From: Paenibacillus marchantiophytorum
GTDB lineage: Bacteria; Bacillota; Bacilli; Paenibacillales; NBRC-103111
Length of the DNA: 64,000 bases
Reading direction: 5' to 3'
NCBI RefSeq assembly: GCF_014640555.1
Contig: NZ_BMHE01000008.1
Location: forward strand, 62,910-126,909
A program made the position numbers and the translations under genes. Every line of letters starts with the position of its first letter. The stretch's first letter is position 1. Positions 9,380 to 18,424 of this stretch are shown here, in pieces. A model generated the notes under the pieces. It had not been told where the DNA came from, searched no databases, and saw only the letters and a program-made list of their open reading frames with translations.

Positions 9380-10019
9380 ATAATATTTCAATCAACTGGT
9401 TTGGATTATTAAATAAAAATGTTGGGTTTAGTGGGGAAAGCCTTTCAAGTTTACCTTCTCCCCAAAGAGCCGCAACGCTAGTCATGTTTGCGGCATGTGT
9501 GGCTTGTATATCTGTCGGCTGGTCTCCAACATACAAACACTGCTTTGGCTGTATATCAAGTTTTTCAGCTAATTGTAGTAAAGGAACAGGACTTGGTTTA
9601 AAATCAAGACAATCTTCCTTTGCCAAAACTGCCTCGAAGAAAGAAAACAACCCAGTGTTTCGTAATTCTGTCTCTGCATTTTGTTTTAATTTAGCAGTGA
9701 CAATCCCAAGTTTAAATCCATTTTCATAGAGGATTTTAATCATTTCCCGAATCCCAGGATATTCTTCAATCAGATGATTATACTTTCTATAATAGACTAA
9801 TGTTTCTTCAATAATCTCTTCTTTTTCGGAAGATGATAAAAATGGGAATAAAATATCTAAAGCGTTAAACGGTTTTCCGAGTAAGAATTGTTTTTCAGTT
9901 TCGTTTATTTCTCGATTTAAGACTTTTTTAATCCCGTAATTATACGCTTCTGTACCCAGTCCCTCACTATTAATTAAAGTACCGTCCAAATCAAAAAAAA
10001 TACCTTTAAATCGGCTCAT
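9372..10019 (-). CDS. HAD-superfamily phosphatase (phosphoglycolate phosphatase / PpaX-like)
   Basis: 215 aa, cytoplasmic. Motif I is FFDLDGTL with nucleophile Asp10 and acid Asp12. A helical C1 cap follows (about 20-85). Motif II is GIVTAK, motif III includes the Lys in FKPSPVP, and motif IV is YVGDQPTD. The family removes phosphate from small molecules such as phosphoglycolate or pyrophosphate; the exact substrate is unknown. It stands alone, with no functional link to the neighbouring sugar operons. Its stop codon lies inside a short repeat element, and a 16-bp border sequence lies about 104 bp upstream; both are shared with the unrelated GNAT gene at 56742-57191. Codons are A/T-richer than in the sugar operons. 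Insertion as a single-gene unit is likely. Confidence 0.85.
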   Translation of the reverse strand: MSRFKGIFFDLDGTLINSEGLGTEAYNYGIKKVLNREINETEKQFLLGKPFNALDILFPFLSSSEKEEIIEETLVYYRKYNHLIEEYPGIREMIKILYENGFKLGIVTAKLKQNAETELRNTGLFSFFEAVLAKEDCLDFKPSPVPLLQLAEKLDIQPKQCLYVGDQPTDIQATHAANMTSVAALWGEGKLERLSPLNPTFLFNNPNQLIEILLN

Positions 10020-10122
10020 CTCAACTCAGCTCCCTCTCTCATCTCAACTCAACTTTTCTCAAACCTATTCCCAATTATATATCCTGCTCCCTTACTTAAA
10101 AACAATCACTTTTATAAGAATA

Positions 10123-10172
10123 CTGCCCGTTACTTCAACGAGGCTACCGATTGATGCCGGCAGCTTCGTCCT
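10123..10172 (-). repeat. Border element upstream of the HAD gene (16-bp core plus imperfect hairpin)
   Basis: Plus-strand CTGCCCGTTACTTCAA (10123-10138) is identical to 57287-57302 upstream of the GNAT gene. Next to it, GAGG(N)nCCTC arms around CCG...CGG (about 10140-10172) form an imperfect hairpin. On the minus strand it reads ...TTGAAGTAACGGGCAG and lies about 104 bp before the HAD start codon. Confidence 0.55.
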
Positions 10173-10236
10173 CTGGTTTCTTATTGATCAAACGTTCGCC
10201 GTCCCTCGGTTTTAAGGGTTTATCTCACGTATACTC

Positions 10237-10561
10237 ACTCATTCGCAGGATTTCATCACCTTGAAAATCAGTATTGTTCAGAAAGTAAGTTGTTTAGAAC
10301 CGGTGGTTTACATTTTGGGCATGCTGGAATGAATAGAGGAACATATGGAACAATTCCCCAGGTCCTTCTCTACTGCACGCATCCTCCACAAATTCCTTAG
10401 AGGTTCACCCTCCCACGGCTCAACGGGTCTATGCCCTTACATTCCTCCGTTATACCTGACCAAGGTGTGGAGACCGATAGCGTTTAGCGGATGGGTCTGT
10501 GCCCTTATGAAGAACGAATTCGGTCCTCCGTGCTTTCTTTGTGAAAATCCTGCGAATGAGT
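10237..10561. repeat. Non-coding segment bounded by 17-bp inverted repeats, with an internal 15-bp repeat
   Basis: ACTCATTCGCAGGATTT at 10237-10253 recurs as its reverse complement at 10545-10561. Between the arms, GGGTCTRTGCCCTTA occurs twice, at 10425-10439 and 10493-10507, 68 bp apart. I see no credible protein here. It sits directly past the 3' end of the decayed IS110-family transposase, where some IS110 relatives (IS1111 group) carry their guide-RNA region. It could be that region or a separate small mobile repeat. Confidence 0.5.
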
Positions 10562-10620
10562 CAATCTACGTTATCGTCAATAAGTCTTAGGCAGCCTGAG
10601 CGTAGTTGGGAGTAGCTTTT

Positions 10621-11025
10621 TCAGGTAAAAAGGATATGCTCATGCATCTGTCGAAAGACTGGATTCGTTCCTACGAGTGTGATCGTCGCTAGATACAAAT
10701 ATTTGCGCAGTGTAGCATCTCCCCGTTTCGAAAGTTTGATTTTCCCCTTGTGTTTTCATGACATCCTTTCAGCCAAGTTTACACCTGCTTTACGCAATAA
10801 CTGACGTCCATGAGCATACTGTCTAAGGTCGCCAACACATGATAGAATGGCTGCTGTGAAGATTGGCGGGCTGTCTTTTCTCCTACACTCTGCTTGGCTT
10901 GTGAAATTAGCTGCGCAGCTTTCTGAGTACCCGTAGAACCACCCGCTCGTTTCATATGCTCTCTCCAACCTGTTATTACCTCTGGAACGGACAAAGACTG
11001 AAGATCTAACGGAGAGGGGAAATTT
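10621..11025 (-). pseudogene. Decayed IS110-family transposase (Transposase_20 C-terminal part)
   Basis: On the minus strand, fragments match the order of the IS110/IS116/IS902 C-terminal domain: a segment with KAAQLISQAKQSVG, then in another frame ILSCVGDLRQYAHGRQLLRK, then KHKGKIKLSKRGDATLRKYL and NPVFRQMHEH. There is a frameshift between the first two blocks and a TGA at 10756-10758 where the family has Gly (the GKHKGK motif). The reading frame then stops at 10621-10623. The N-terminal DEDD catalytic part is missing or unrecognisable. The element is dead, although its downstream non-coding region still shows structure. Confidence 0.8.
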
Positions 11026-11358
11026 TTTTGTCTGGGGCAAAAAGTAAACTGATTTCTTCGGCGTGATGGAAATTTGGTTACCGGACAAAATCCGATGTCG
11101 AGCAAAGCATGGACGAGAAAGTCATTGATGCAATCGAAAACCCGGTCGGGGGCGTACCACAAGCCCCCAAGAGAGCGTGCTTTTTAGATAGGCTGTCCGT
11201 TTACGACCAACTTCATTTCGATAAACGGATAATTTTCATAAATTGCTCACTCCCCTAATTTTGTTTTATATTATAAACCAGCGATTTTCTTCCCTTGGTA
11301 TTTACCTGAATAGATTAAAAAGACGTTTGGCGAAGAGTCTTCTGTTTTGTTGTGCAAG
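11026..11358. other. Intergenic, probably degraded insertion-element sequence
   Basis: Short open stretches continue upstream of the IS110 fragment on the minus strand (to about 11162) but show no recognisable motif. The remainder holds nothing I can support. Confidence 0.3.
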
Positions 11359-12156
11359 TTAAGTTTTAGCGGCCCTCTCAACAGATGCCCATTCCATCTG
11401 CTTGTGAAACTTTCTTGGTGTAAAGCCCGTAATCTGCTTGAATTGACGGCAAAAGTGCTCCACGTTGTTGTACCCGCAGCGCAAAGAGACCTCCGCGATG
11501 GATAGTGAGCCGTGCAATAAATATTCCTTGGCTTGGCGGATGCGACTTGTAATCACGTCATCCATACAAGAAACCCCGAAAGTCTTCTTGTAAATTGACT
11601 GCAAATACCCAGGACTGATGCGGATAGAGTCGGCCATTCTCGGAACCGCCCAATCCTGGCTAGGATTACTGTATATGGCGGTCCGAAGCGTCAACAAATT
11701 GTAGTATTGGGGCGTAATTACTTCTTGAAAGTAAGATTCCAGCAGCTTGTTAAACAGGGTTCTAAGTAAGCAGTCGATGGATGATTCTTTATAATCTTTT
11801 TGGAAAGAGTGTTCGCTGACGAGGAGTTGGAATATTTTATGGCAGTATTCAGGGTCATTCAATGAAAATGGCACTCCGAATGGAAGCGAAGTTTCCATTA
11901 CGTATGATTCATTGGATTCAAAACGAATCCAGTCGTTCTTATATTGTTCTGCGCATGCCCGGTAATAAATTTTTTGATGGGGATGGTATAAAACTCCATT
12001 GTATGCTGGGTACTCCTTCAATTCTCCATTCACCCAGAACAGCGCGGGTGTATGGGTCACGACGAGCAGCCAACAGTTATGGCCTTCTGGGATATCGAAC
12101 ACAAAATTGCTTGCGTGCGCGGCATCATACTCAACATAAAAAATGTTGGTCATCAT
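11359..12156 (-). CDS. AraC-family transcriptional regulator
   Basis: 265 aa from the ATG at 12156 (MMTNIFYVEYD), which has GGAGG 3-4 nt upstream; the ATG at 12153 is equally possible. The N-terminal 150 residues form a cupin-like sensor half, and the C-terminus has two AraC helix-turn-helix motifs (MADSIRISPGYLQSIYKKTFG and VSLRCGYNNVEHFCRQFKQ). It lies downstream of importer II on the same strand, separated from it by a terminator and a gene fragment, so it is probably transcribed on its own. It may add a second control layer for importer II besides the divergent YesM/YesN pair, or control something distant. Confidence 0.85.
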   Translation of the reverse strand: MMTNIFYVEYDAAHASNFVFDIPEGHNCWLLVVTHTPALFWVNGELKEYPAYNGVLYHPHQKIYYRACAEQYKNDWIRFESNESYVMETSLPFGVPFSLNDPEYCHKIFQLLVSEHSFQKDYKESSIDCLLRTLFNKLLESYFQEVITPQYYNLLTLRTAIYSNPSQDWAVPRMADSIRISPGYLQSIYKKTFGVSCMDDVITSRIRQAKEYLLHGSLSIAEVSLRCGYNNVEHFCRQFKQITGFTPRKFHKQMEWASVERAAKT

Positions 12157-12219
12157 GATCCTCCAGTATCCAAAAAATAACATTGCATCAATTATTTATT
12201 AGCATATATTACTGATTGA

Positions 12220-12402
12220 AAACAGTCAACGAAGCAAGGAAACGCCGAGAAATTCGAAGAATTGAACACCTTCCTGTTCGGCTTCCGCTATATCGCGCAG
12301 AAACTTGGGCGTGCGGACTCCCGGGTAGAGCTCCGTGAATACCCCACTCTGCACGATCGCTCTCTGAAAGAGGCCGTTCCCTTGTACCAATCCGTCGTCT
12401 AG
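12220..12402 (+). pseudogene. Gene fragment of unknown family
   Basis: A plus-strand frame is open from after a TGA (12217-12219) to TAG (12400-12402). It lacks a start codon and ribosome binding site but is strongly protein-like (NAEKFEELNTFLFGFRYIAQ ... EAVPLYQSVV). I do not recognise the family. It is opposite in direction to its neighbours and looks like the tail of a lost gene. Confidence 0.35.
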
Positions 12403-12410
12403 AATTAGAA

Positions 12411-12454
12411 AATGAATAAGGGATATATAAGATCATACATATCCCTCATTCATT
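12411..12454 (-). terminator. Hairpin terminator after importer II
   Basis: Minus-strand AATGAATGAGGGATAT pairs with ATATCCCTTATTCATT across a 10-nt loop and is followed by TTCTAATT. It lies 14 bp past the stop codon of the binding-protein gene. The U-tract is weak but the stem is long. Confidence 0.6.
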
Positions 12455-12467
12455 AGAATTATAATTT

Positions 12468-14267
12468 TCACTTTTTAGCTATTGCATCGGCACGCATTTT
12501 AATAATCTTTTGCGCTTTTTCCGTATCTGAGGCAAAGACATCATTCCAACCGAGGCCTATCACATCTTTCTTCATCATTTCCCAAAGCTTGTCGAACTCT
12601 GCTTGATTCTTTGCAAATACTATTTTCCAGGATGTGTTCTTTACATAGTCAGAAATCTGACTGCGTTTGTTTTTAATATCGGATGAATCGCTTCCTAAAC
12701 TTGTATTGATATTGGGGACGATATCGATCATCTTATGTTTCAGGTAGTAATCTGTTGCGTTTTCTGCATTATAGGTGTTCTGCCAATCCGTCGTTAGCGC
12801 TGTCTTGTTCGCTTCTATTGTTGCGGCCCAGTAATTGCTGTTATAGAACTCCCCTGTCTTTGGATCTTTGGCAAAATCGCTTATAATCATCGTGTTCAGC
12901 TTGCTTTGTCCGTCCTGGTATCCGCCGCCTCCGTACTCTTCCGGAACAGGTGTATTTTTCTGGAATGCGGTTTGACCTACCTCGGTCAGCTTAAATTTAC
13001 CGTCTGCCGTCTTTTCGTAATTGAAGCCTTCAATTCCATTCACATAGTAGCGCAGGCCTTCAGGAGAAGCCAGCCAATCCATGAATTCCATGATCCGATC
13101 GGGATCATTGGCTTTGGAACCGATAGCAAATACTCTTCCATTTCCGTAATAGGCATCGCTTGCCTGAATGATGTGCGTGTCAGCGATCGGAATAGCAACA
13201 TTCCCGTCACCCTTTTTACCTCTTTCAATTGTATTGTAGAACCCTGTTTCCCATGAGTACCACAAGAGGAGTACCTGCTTGTTGGTCAGCTTTTCCGATA
13301 CTTTGTTCCAATCCTGGGTTGGCGAGTCAGGGTCAACCAAACTCATCTGATTTGCTTTATAATAGAATTGTAGAATTTTCTTGTACATACTGTTGTCATC
13401 GATGAGTGGAACGATGTCGCCTTTTGCATTCAACTGGATGGTCGTGGTTCCTTCTGGCTGCTCATAACCGTACCAATTGCTCAACCAGCGTGCATTTTCC
13501 ATAGTGCCTCTGCTGTCCCAATCCTTCCACAAGGTGATCGGAGCTATCGGTTTACCGTCCGGAGTTTTCGGATATTTCTCATGCATAAGTTTCAGTACAT
13601 TCAAAAGATCATCCAGATTGTTCAGCTTGGGAGCCCCAACTCCCTTGAAATAATCCCAAGGCATTATTGGGCTTGAGTAAGGGATTTGCTCCGAGTATGT
13701 CGTTGGTGAAGTATCTGCCTCAAAAGTCGGCAAAGCATAAATCTTGCCATCCGGATTTACTTTTTGGAATGCTGCATTGAAAGGTTTGAAATGATTGTCC
13801 ACATATTTGGACAGGTTCTGGGTACTTTTGATCTTACCCGTGAGGTCCATAATCAGACCGGCTGGAATTAATTCTTCCAACTGACTGTTATTGACGATCA
13901 GGAGATCGCCCAAATTTCCTGCTGCCGATCTTGTCTTGTATAGCTGATCGCCGGCAACCTGCGGAGCAAGAATGTTCAATGTGATATTGAACTTATCCTT
14001 AGTAAGCTTTCCATACCACCCTTTCTGCTCTCCTTGATAATTTGCTGCATTGTCAAAAACGGTAATGGTCAACGGTTTACTGTGATCTAGTGCTGTACTA
14101 GCCTTGGATGTAGCTTCAGTACCGGAGTTTGGTGACTTACTTGGTTCCATTGATGCAGCCTTATTGTTAGATTCGTCTCCACAGCCGGTCAATGCTACCG
14201 AAACCATGAAGAGGCTAGCAAATAATAACAACATCGGTTTTTTTACTGCTTTACTAGATTTACTCAT
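12468..14267 (-). CDS. Extracellular solute-binding lipoprotein of importer II
   Basis: 599 aa from the ATG at 14267 (MSKSSKAVKK), 6 nt after GGGGG at 14274-14278; the in-frame TTG at 14273 touches the ribosome binding site. The signal peptide ends in the lipobox LTGC with Cys at about residue 29. The rest is a large CUT1-type binding protein (LplA/YtcQ class) with FMDWLASPEGLRYYVNGIEG, a common motif in this class. It is the last gene of importer II, after both permeases; in the other sets the binding protein comes before the permeases or the order varies. No enzyme accompanies this set, so the substrate is unknown. Confidence 0.88.
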   Translation of the reverse strand: MSKSSKAVKKPMLLLFASLFMVSVALTGCGDESNNKAASMEPSKSPNSGTEATSKASTALDHSKPLTITVFDNAANYQGEQKGWYGKLTKDKFNITLNILAPQVAGDQLYKTRSAAGNLGDLLIVNNSQLEELIPAGLIMDLTGKIKSTQNLSKYVDNHFKPFNAAFQKVNPDGKIYALPTFEADTSPTTYSEQIPYSSPIMPWDYFKGVGAPKLNNLDDLLNVLKLMHEKYPKTPDGKPIAPITLWKDWDSRGTMENARWLSNWYGYEQPEGTTTIQLNAKGDIVPLIDDNSMYKKILQFYYKANQMSLVDPDSPTQDWNKVSEKLTNKQVLLLWYSWETGFYNTIERGKKGDGNVAIPIADTHIIQASDAYYGNGRVFAIGSKANDPDRIMEFMDWLASPEGLRYYVNGIEGFNYEKTADGKFKLTEVGQTAFQKNTPVPEEYGGGGYQDGQSKLNTMIISDFAKDPKTGEFYNSNYWAATIEANKTALTTDWQNTYNAENATDYYLKHKMIDIVPNINTSLGSDSSDIKNKRSQISDYVKNTSWKIVFAKNQAEFDKLWEMMKKDVIGLGWNDVFASDTEKAQKIIKMRADAIAKK

Positions 14268-14309
14268 ACTCAACCCCCATATTCTTTCAATTTATTAAAC
14301 CAGTGAAAG

Positions 14310-15278
14310 TTATCCTTTCACTGCACCGATCATAATCCCCTTTACAAAAAACCTTTGGAAAATCGGATAAACCAACAAAATGGGCGCTACAACAATAATG
14401 GTCACCGTCATTCGAATTGAAGTACTGGTTTGCTTTGTTGCCAGACTTGTGATCGCTGTCGAACCGGCATTCTGCAGGTTTACCATGCTGGATATGGAAC
14501 TTGCCTGATTCATATAGTTATATAGAATAAACTGTAAGCTATAAAGCTTGCTCTCCGTGACCAACAACAACGTGTCCTGGAAGGAGTTCCACTGATCCAC
14601 TGCAGCGAATATGGCAACTGTAGCCAATATGGGCTTACAGATCGGCAACATGATTTTGAAGAAAAGGGTCATGGTCCCGGCCCCGTCGATACTTGCCGCA
14701 TGTTGCAATTCCTTCGGCGTTGATTCCACGAAAGTCTTTACAAGAATGATGAAAAACGGAGCTACGATTGTCGGCAGAATATAGGCCAAAAAATTGTTTG
14801 TCAGATGCAAAGACCTCATTGTCAAATACCATGGAATAACCCCGGCATTAAAAAACATGGTTAAAACCGTATAGCGATACCATAATTTTCTCCTCCACAT
14901 GTCCTCCTGGGTAAACATGAATCCCAGAAAGGCGGAAGCACCTACCGTCAAAGTGGTTCCAATCACGGTCCTTCCTACAGATACAAGGGCTGCATCCCAC
15001 AACCCCGGTATTTTAAACGCATCCACGTAGTTATGAAATTGGATATTTATCGGGTAAAAGATAACATCACCTTTGGCACTGATATCGTTTGCGCTTATGG
15101 TATTAATAATGATGGAGTAAAATGGATATACACATATAAGCGCATACAGGGAAAACAACACATATATTAATACAGTACTCATTTTGTCTGTTGGGCTAAC
15201 TTGTACTTTAATTTTTCTGGTGAGATGGCTGCCCGGCACTTTATCATTCGGCGCCAGCCCTGCTGCTGTATCACTCAT
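14310..15278 (-). CDS. Carbohydrate ABC importer permease (LplC type)
   Basis: 322 aa. A 45-residue cytoplasmic N-terminus precedes the first helix (VLIYVLFSLYALICVYPFY). The EAA loop is QHAASIDGAGTMTLFFKIM and the C-terminus FVKGIMIGAVKG is typical. The start ATG overlaps the stop of the LplB-type permease by 4 bp (ATGA at 15275-15278), which indicates translational coupling. The binding-protein gene begins 42 bp downstream. Confidence 0.9.
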   Translation of the reverse strand: MSDTAAGLAPNDKVPGSHLTRKIKVQVSPTDKMSTVLIYVLFSLYALICVYPFYSIIINTISANDISAKGDVIFYPINIQFHNYVDAFKIPGLWDAALVSVGRTVIGTTLTVGASAFLGFMFTQEDMWRRKLWYRYTVLTMFFNAGVIPWYLTMRSLHLTNNFLAYILPTIVAPFFIILVKTFVESTPKELQHAASIDGAGTMTLFFKIMLPICKPILATVAIFAAVDQWNSFQDTLLLVTESKLYSLQFILYNYMNQASSISSMVNLQNAGSTAITSLATKQTSTSIRMTVTIIVVAPILLVYPIFQRFFVKGIMIGAVKG

Positions 15279-16198
15279 ACAATACTCTCTCCTCTTAATC
15301 TTTTTGACAGTCCGTTCACAGAAAAGAGAAGCACAACACTAATCAAGCTCTTTAGCATACTGATCGCGACGGACACGGAATAGCTGCCGCCCCCCATTGC
15401 AAGGTTGTAAACATATAAGTCTAAAACCTGTATGGAATCCTTGTTAAATGCATTTTGAAATACGAAATATTGCTCCAAGCCATTATTCAGAAAACTCGCA
15501 ATTTGCAGCATCAACAAAACAAAATAGGTCGGCACCATACTCGGCAATACGACATGCCAGATCACGCGCATTCTTGTCGCGCCATCTACATAAGCCGCTT
15601 CATATAGAGAATCATCTATCCCCATAATCGCTGCTATATACAATATGGCTGACCAGCCCAATGTTTTCCAAGTCGTCCACATCCACATCATAATCCAAAC
15701 ATGGTCGGAGTTTTGAAGAAGTAATATCGGGGAATCGATAAATCCAAGTTGTTTCAAAAGGCCGTTGACTATACCTTCACTAGAGAACATTGAAAATGCC
15801 AGTGAATAGACCAATACCCAACTGATGAAGTTCGGCAAGGTTGTTACCGTCTGTATAAACCTCCGGAAACGTACGGATTTGATCTCAGTTAGGAATATGG
15901 CAAAAATCATTGGAAGCCAGGAGAACAGCAGATTCAAGCCACTCATCCCAAACGTGTTCTTAAGTATTTGAAGGGTTTGATCGATCTTTACTTGGTTTTC
16001 GACCAAGGTATGAAACCACTGCAGACCAACAAACGGCGAGTGGGACAGCGGAATTGGCGGCGTATAGTCAAAGAATGCATAAACCCAACCATATAGCGGG
16101 TAATAGGCAAAGATACCAAGTAAAATCATAAAAGGAAGTATAAAGAGAAATTTTCTAAATGAACTGCTTGTTATGCTGTTTTTTTGTATTTGCACCAT
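15275..16198 (-). CDS. Carbohydrate ABC importer permease (LplB type)
   Basis: 307 aa, first gene of importer II. It has six predicted helices, beginning with FLFILPFMILLGIFAYYPLYG. The EAA loop is YEAAYVDGATRMRVIWHVVLP. Helix content and length match the LplB class. It is transcribed away from the YesM/YesN pair at 16622, and the intervening 423 bp should hold both promoters. Confidence 0.9.
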   Translation of the reverse strand: MVQIQKNSITSSSFRKFLFILPFMILLGIFAYYPLYGWVYAFFDYTPPIPLSHSPFVGLQWFHTLVENQVKIDQTLQILKNTFGMSGLNLLFSWLPMIFAIFLTEIKSVRFRRFIQTVTTLPNFISWVLVYSLAFSMFSSEGIVNGLLKQLGFIDSPILLLQNSDHVWIMMWMWTTWKTLGWSAILYIAAIMGIDDSLYEAAYVDGATRMRVIWHVVLPSMVPTYFVLLMLQIASFLNNGLEQYFVFQNAFNKDSIQVLDLYVYNLAMGGGSYSVSVAISMLKSLISVVLLFSVNGLSKRLRGESIV

Positions 16199-16621
16199 GT
16201 AACGCTCCCTTTTTTTATGGTATATTCAACGTATTTATTGACACATAACGATATCTATAAAAATATATGGAATGCCGAAATGGCAGTCTCCTCTACTGCA
16301 GCGCAGAAAGTCATCGATGAATTAGAGGACGCACCTTATGTTGATAGCGTTTTCATTCTGTTTCGTTAAAGCAATTATAAGATATCATTTTTTTCAAAAC
16401 AATGACCTATTCTCATTGATTATTGATCTATTCTCATATAGCTCGATTGTCGTATGGGAAAGATCTAATCGACGCTCGCTCATTAGTGGATTTTTTTTAT
16501 CTCATTTTTCGATAGAAATGAGTTACTTTTCGTCCATAGTTTTCCTTGCTTATTTGAAGCATACAGTCTACAATACTTCCATCAATTGAAATCGTTATCA
16601 TTCTAAAGGATTGGACACCCT
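16199..16621. other. Divergent intergenic region with a short protein-like remnant
   Basis: This region separates importer II (minus) from the kinase gene (plus) and must contain their control sites. On the plus strand, about 16240-16369 reads as a protein-like tail (NAEMAVSSTAAQKVIDELED ... FILFR, then a stop) with no convincing start. It may be a gene remnant. I could not pick a convincing promoter by eye. Confidence 0.3.
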
Positions 16622-18424
16622 ATGGGAAAACTAAATTCGTTTAAAAACAGCATCTTCGGCAGACTTTTTGTCACGTTCATCTTACTCAGTATTATCCCCA
16701 TGATTGCCATCGGCTTGGTTTCCTTTAAGGTATCCGAGAAGCTTCTTGACGCACAGGCCAGTCGCTCTAATACCGATACTCTAGAACAAATTGACAAAAA
16801 TATTAGCGTATTGCTCGACCAAGTGACCGCCATCGTCAACATCTACAATATGAACAACGAGCTGGAAGCTAATCTCACCAAAACCTATACCAATATCTAT
16901 GAACAGCTCTTAGATCAGGCCAAAGTGGAAAACAACATGCTGCGCTATTCCTTCGCTTTCGATTGGCTCAATTTCCAATCCTTTCTGATCGGTCAGAACG
17001 GCTTGATTTACACCCAGAATTATCAGAACAATATTGTAGATCCTGTCCGGTTACTCAGCTATAATTGGAAGGATTTATTAGAGAGAACACCTGATCGTAT
17101 TACCTGGTTAAATACGCATAAAAGCTTTCTGAAAAACAATGAAGATAGCAACGTATTTACTGCTGCTAAATTATTACAAACCGATAACACCAATAAATCC
17201 TATGGCGTGTTCGTACTCAGCGTCAAAGAGACTAGCTTATATAACATTTATAAGGGGCTATTAAATGAAGACAAAGAAATTTTCATTCTGGATGAGGACA
17301 TGAATATAATTTCACATAGCAACCGGGAGCTGGTTGGAAGTAGGATTTCCGGCGATCCACCTATAACCTTTTTAGCCAAAAACGATGAAAATTACAAGGT
17401 TTCTACCATAAATAATCAAAAGTACCTTACGCTCTATACAAAAGTAAATCGTATGAATTGGTATATTGTCGAGAGAATTCCAATGTCCTTAATTTACAAG
17501 GATATCGATGTTTTAAAATCCAAAATATTCTATATTGCCTGTATCTGCATTTTGCTGTCATTGATCGCTGCTATTTTCATCTCACGCACGTTTTCAATGC
17601 CGCTCCGCAAATTATCTAGACGGATTCAGACGTATCTCCTGCAAGGTAACGTCCAAACAATTAAACAACACTCTCCTGTGAATGAGATGAACTTGCTAGC
17701 AACTGAATACGATAAAATGATCTATAAGTTAGAGCGAACCATTAATGAACTCGTCAAAAATCAAGAGGAGAAACGCATGGCTGAGCTACATGCCCTGCAG
17801 ATGCAGATTAATCCACATTTTTTGTACAATACACTCAATTCGATAAAATGCTTGGTCTGGGTCCAGAAGACACATCTCATCGAGCCGACCATCAACGCCC
17901 TAGTTAATTTGCTGGAGCAAACGATTAACCGAAGTCATGAGCTCATTAGCATCCAAGATGAAATTGAAAATATGGATCACTACATCTATATTCAGCAAAT
18001 TCGGACGTCCCATACGATTACGATGAATTACCATATCGATGAACAACTCTTACAGTACAAGCTGCCTAAGTTGCTGCTGCAGCCCATTATTGAAAATGCC
18101 ATTTTTCATGGACTTGAACCAAGCGGATGTGAAGGCAGCATCTCCGTCTATGGCTCTCATTATCGGGATGGTATCCGCATTGAAATCATCGATAACGGCG
18201 TTGGGATGACGGAGCAAGAAATTGAGGCTATTTTTAACGATTCTGGCGATCGGCTTCATTCACGTTTCAGCGGCATCGGTGTCCGCAACGTCGACGAACG
18301 CTTGAAATTAAATTTTGGTAGAGAATACGGTCTAGCAATCACTAGTCAACCTGGTAAGGGAACCTCGGTTACCCTAACACTACCAATCGTACATTCATGT
18401 AATGAGGTGCAAGATCATGTATAA
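16622..18424 (+). CDS. YesM-type sensor histidine kinase
   Basis: 600 aa. Transmembrane segment 1 is LFVTFILLSIIPMIAIGLVSF, followed by an extracellular dCache-like sensor (about 35-300), segment 2 (IFYIACICILLSLIAAIFI), a HAMP region, the H-box INPHFLYNTLNSI, and an HATPase domain with LLQPIIENAIFHGL, IIDNGVGM and GIGVRNVDERL. The ATG at 16622 lies about 11 nt after AAAGGA. It is the only two-component pair on the plus strand and is divergent from importer II, which it likely controls through the regulator that follows. Confidence 0.9.
   Translation: MGKLNSFKNSIFGRLFVTFILLSIIPMIAIGLVSFKVSEKLLDAQASRSNTDTLEQIDKNISVLLDQVTAIVNIYNMNNELEANLTKTYTNIYEQLLDQAKVENNMLRYSFAFDWLNFQSFLIGQNGLIYTQNYQNNIVDPVRLLSYNWKDLLERTPDRITWLNTHKSFLKNNEDSNVFTAAKLLQTDNTNKSYGVFVLSVKETSLYNIYKGLLNEDKEIFILDEDMNIISHSNRELVGSRISGDPPITFLAKNDENYKVSTINNQKYLTLYTKVNRMNWYIVERIPMSLIYKDIDVLKSKIFYIACICILLSLIAAIFISRTFSMPLRKLSRRIQTYLLQGNVQTIKQHSPVNEMNLLATEYDKMIYKLERTINELVKNQEEKRMAELHALQMQINPHFLYNTLNSIKCLVWVQKTHLIEPTINALVNLLEQTINRSHELISIQDEIENMDHYIYIQQIRTSHTITMNYHIDEQLLQYKLPKLLLQPIIENAIFHGLEPSGCEGSISVYGSHYRDGIRIEIIDNGVGMTEQEIEAIFNDSGDRLHSRFSGIGVRNVDERLKLNFGREYGLAITSQPGKGTSVTLTLPIVHSCNEVQDHV

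Noticed and set aside
10237-10561. Complete insertion sequence bounded by the 17-bp inverted repeats
   Set aside because: The arms enclose only non-coding DNA and do not flank the transposase remnant, so they are not ordinary terminal repeats of that element.
10345-10590. 81-codon plus-strand open frame
   Set aside because: Lies in the repeat-rich flank of the IS110 remnant, has no ribosome binding site and no protein-like pattern.
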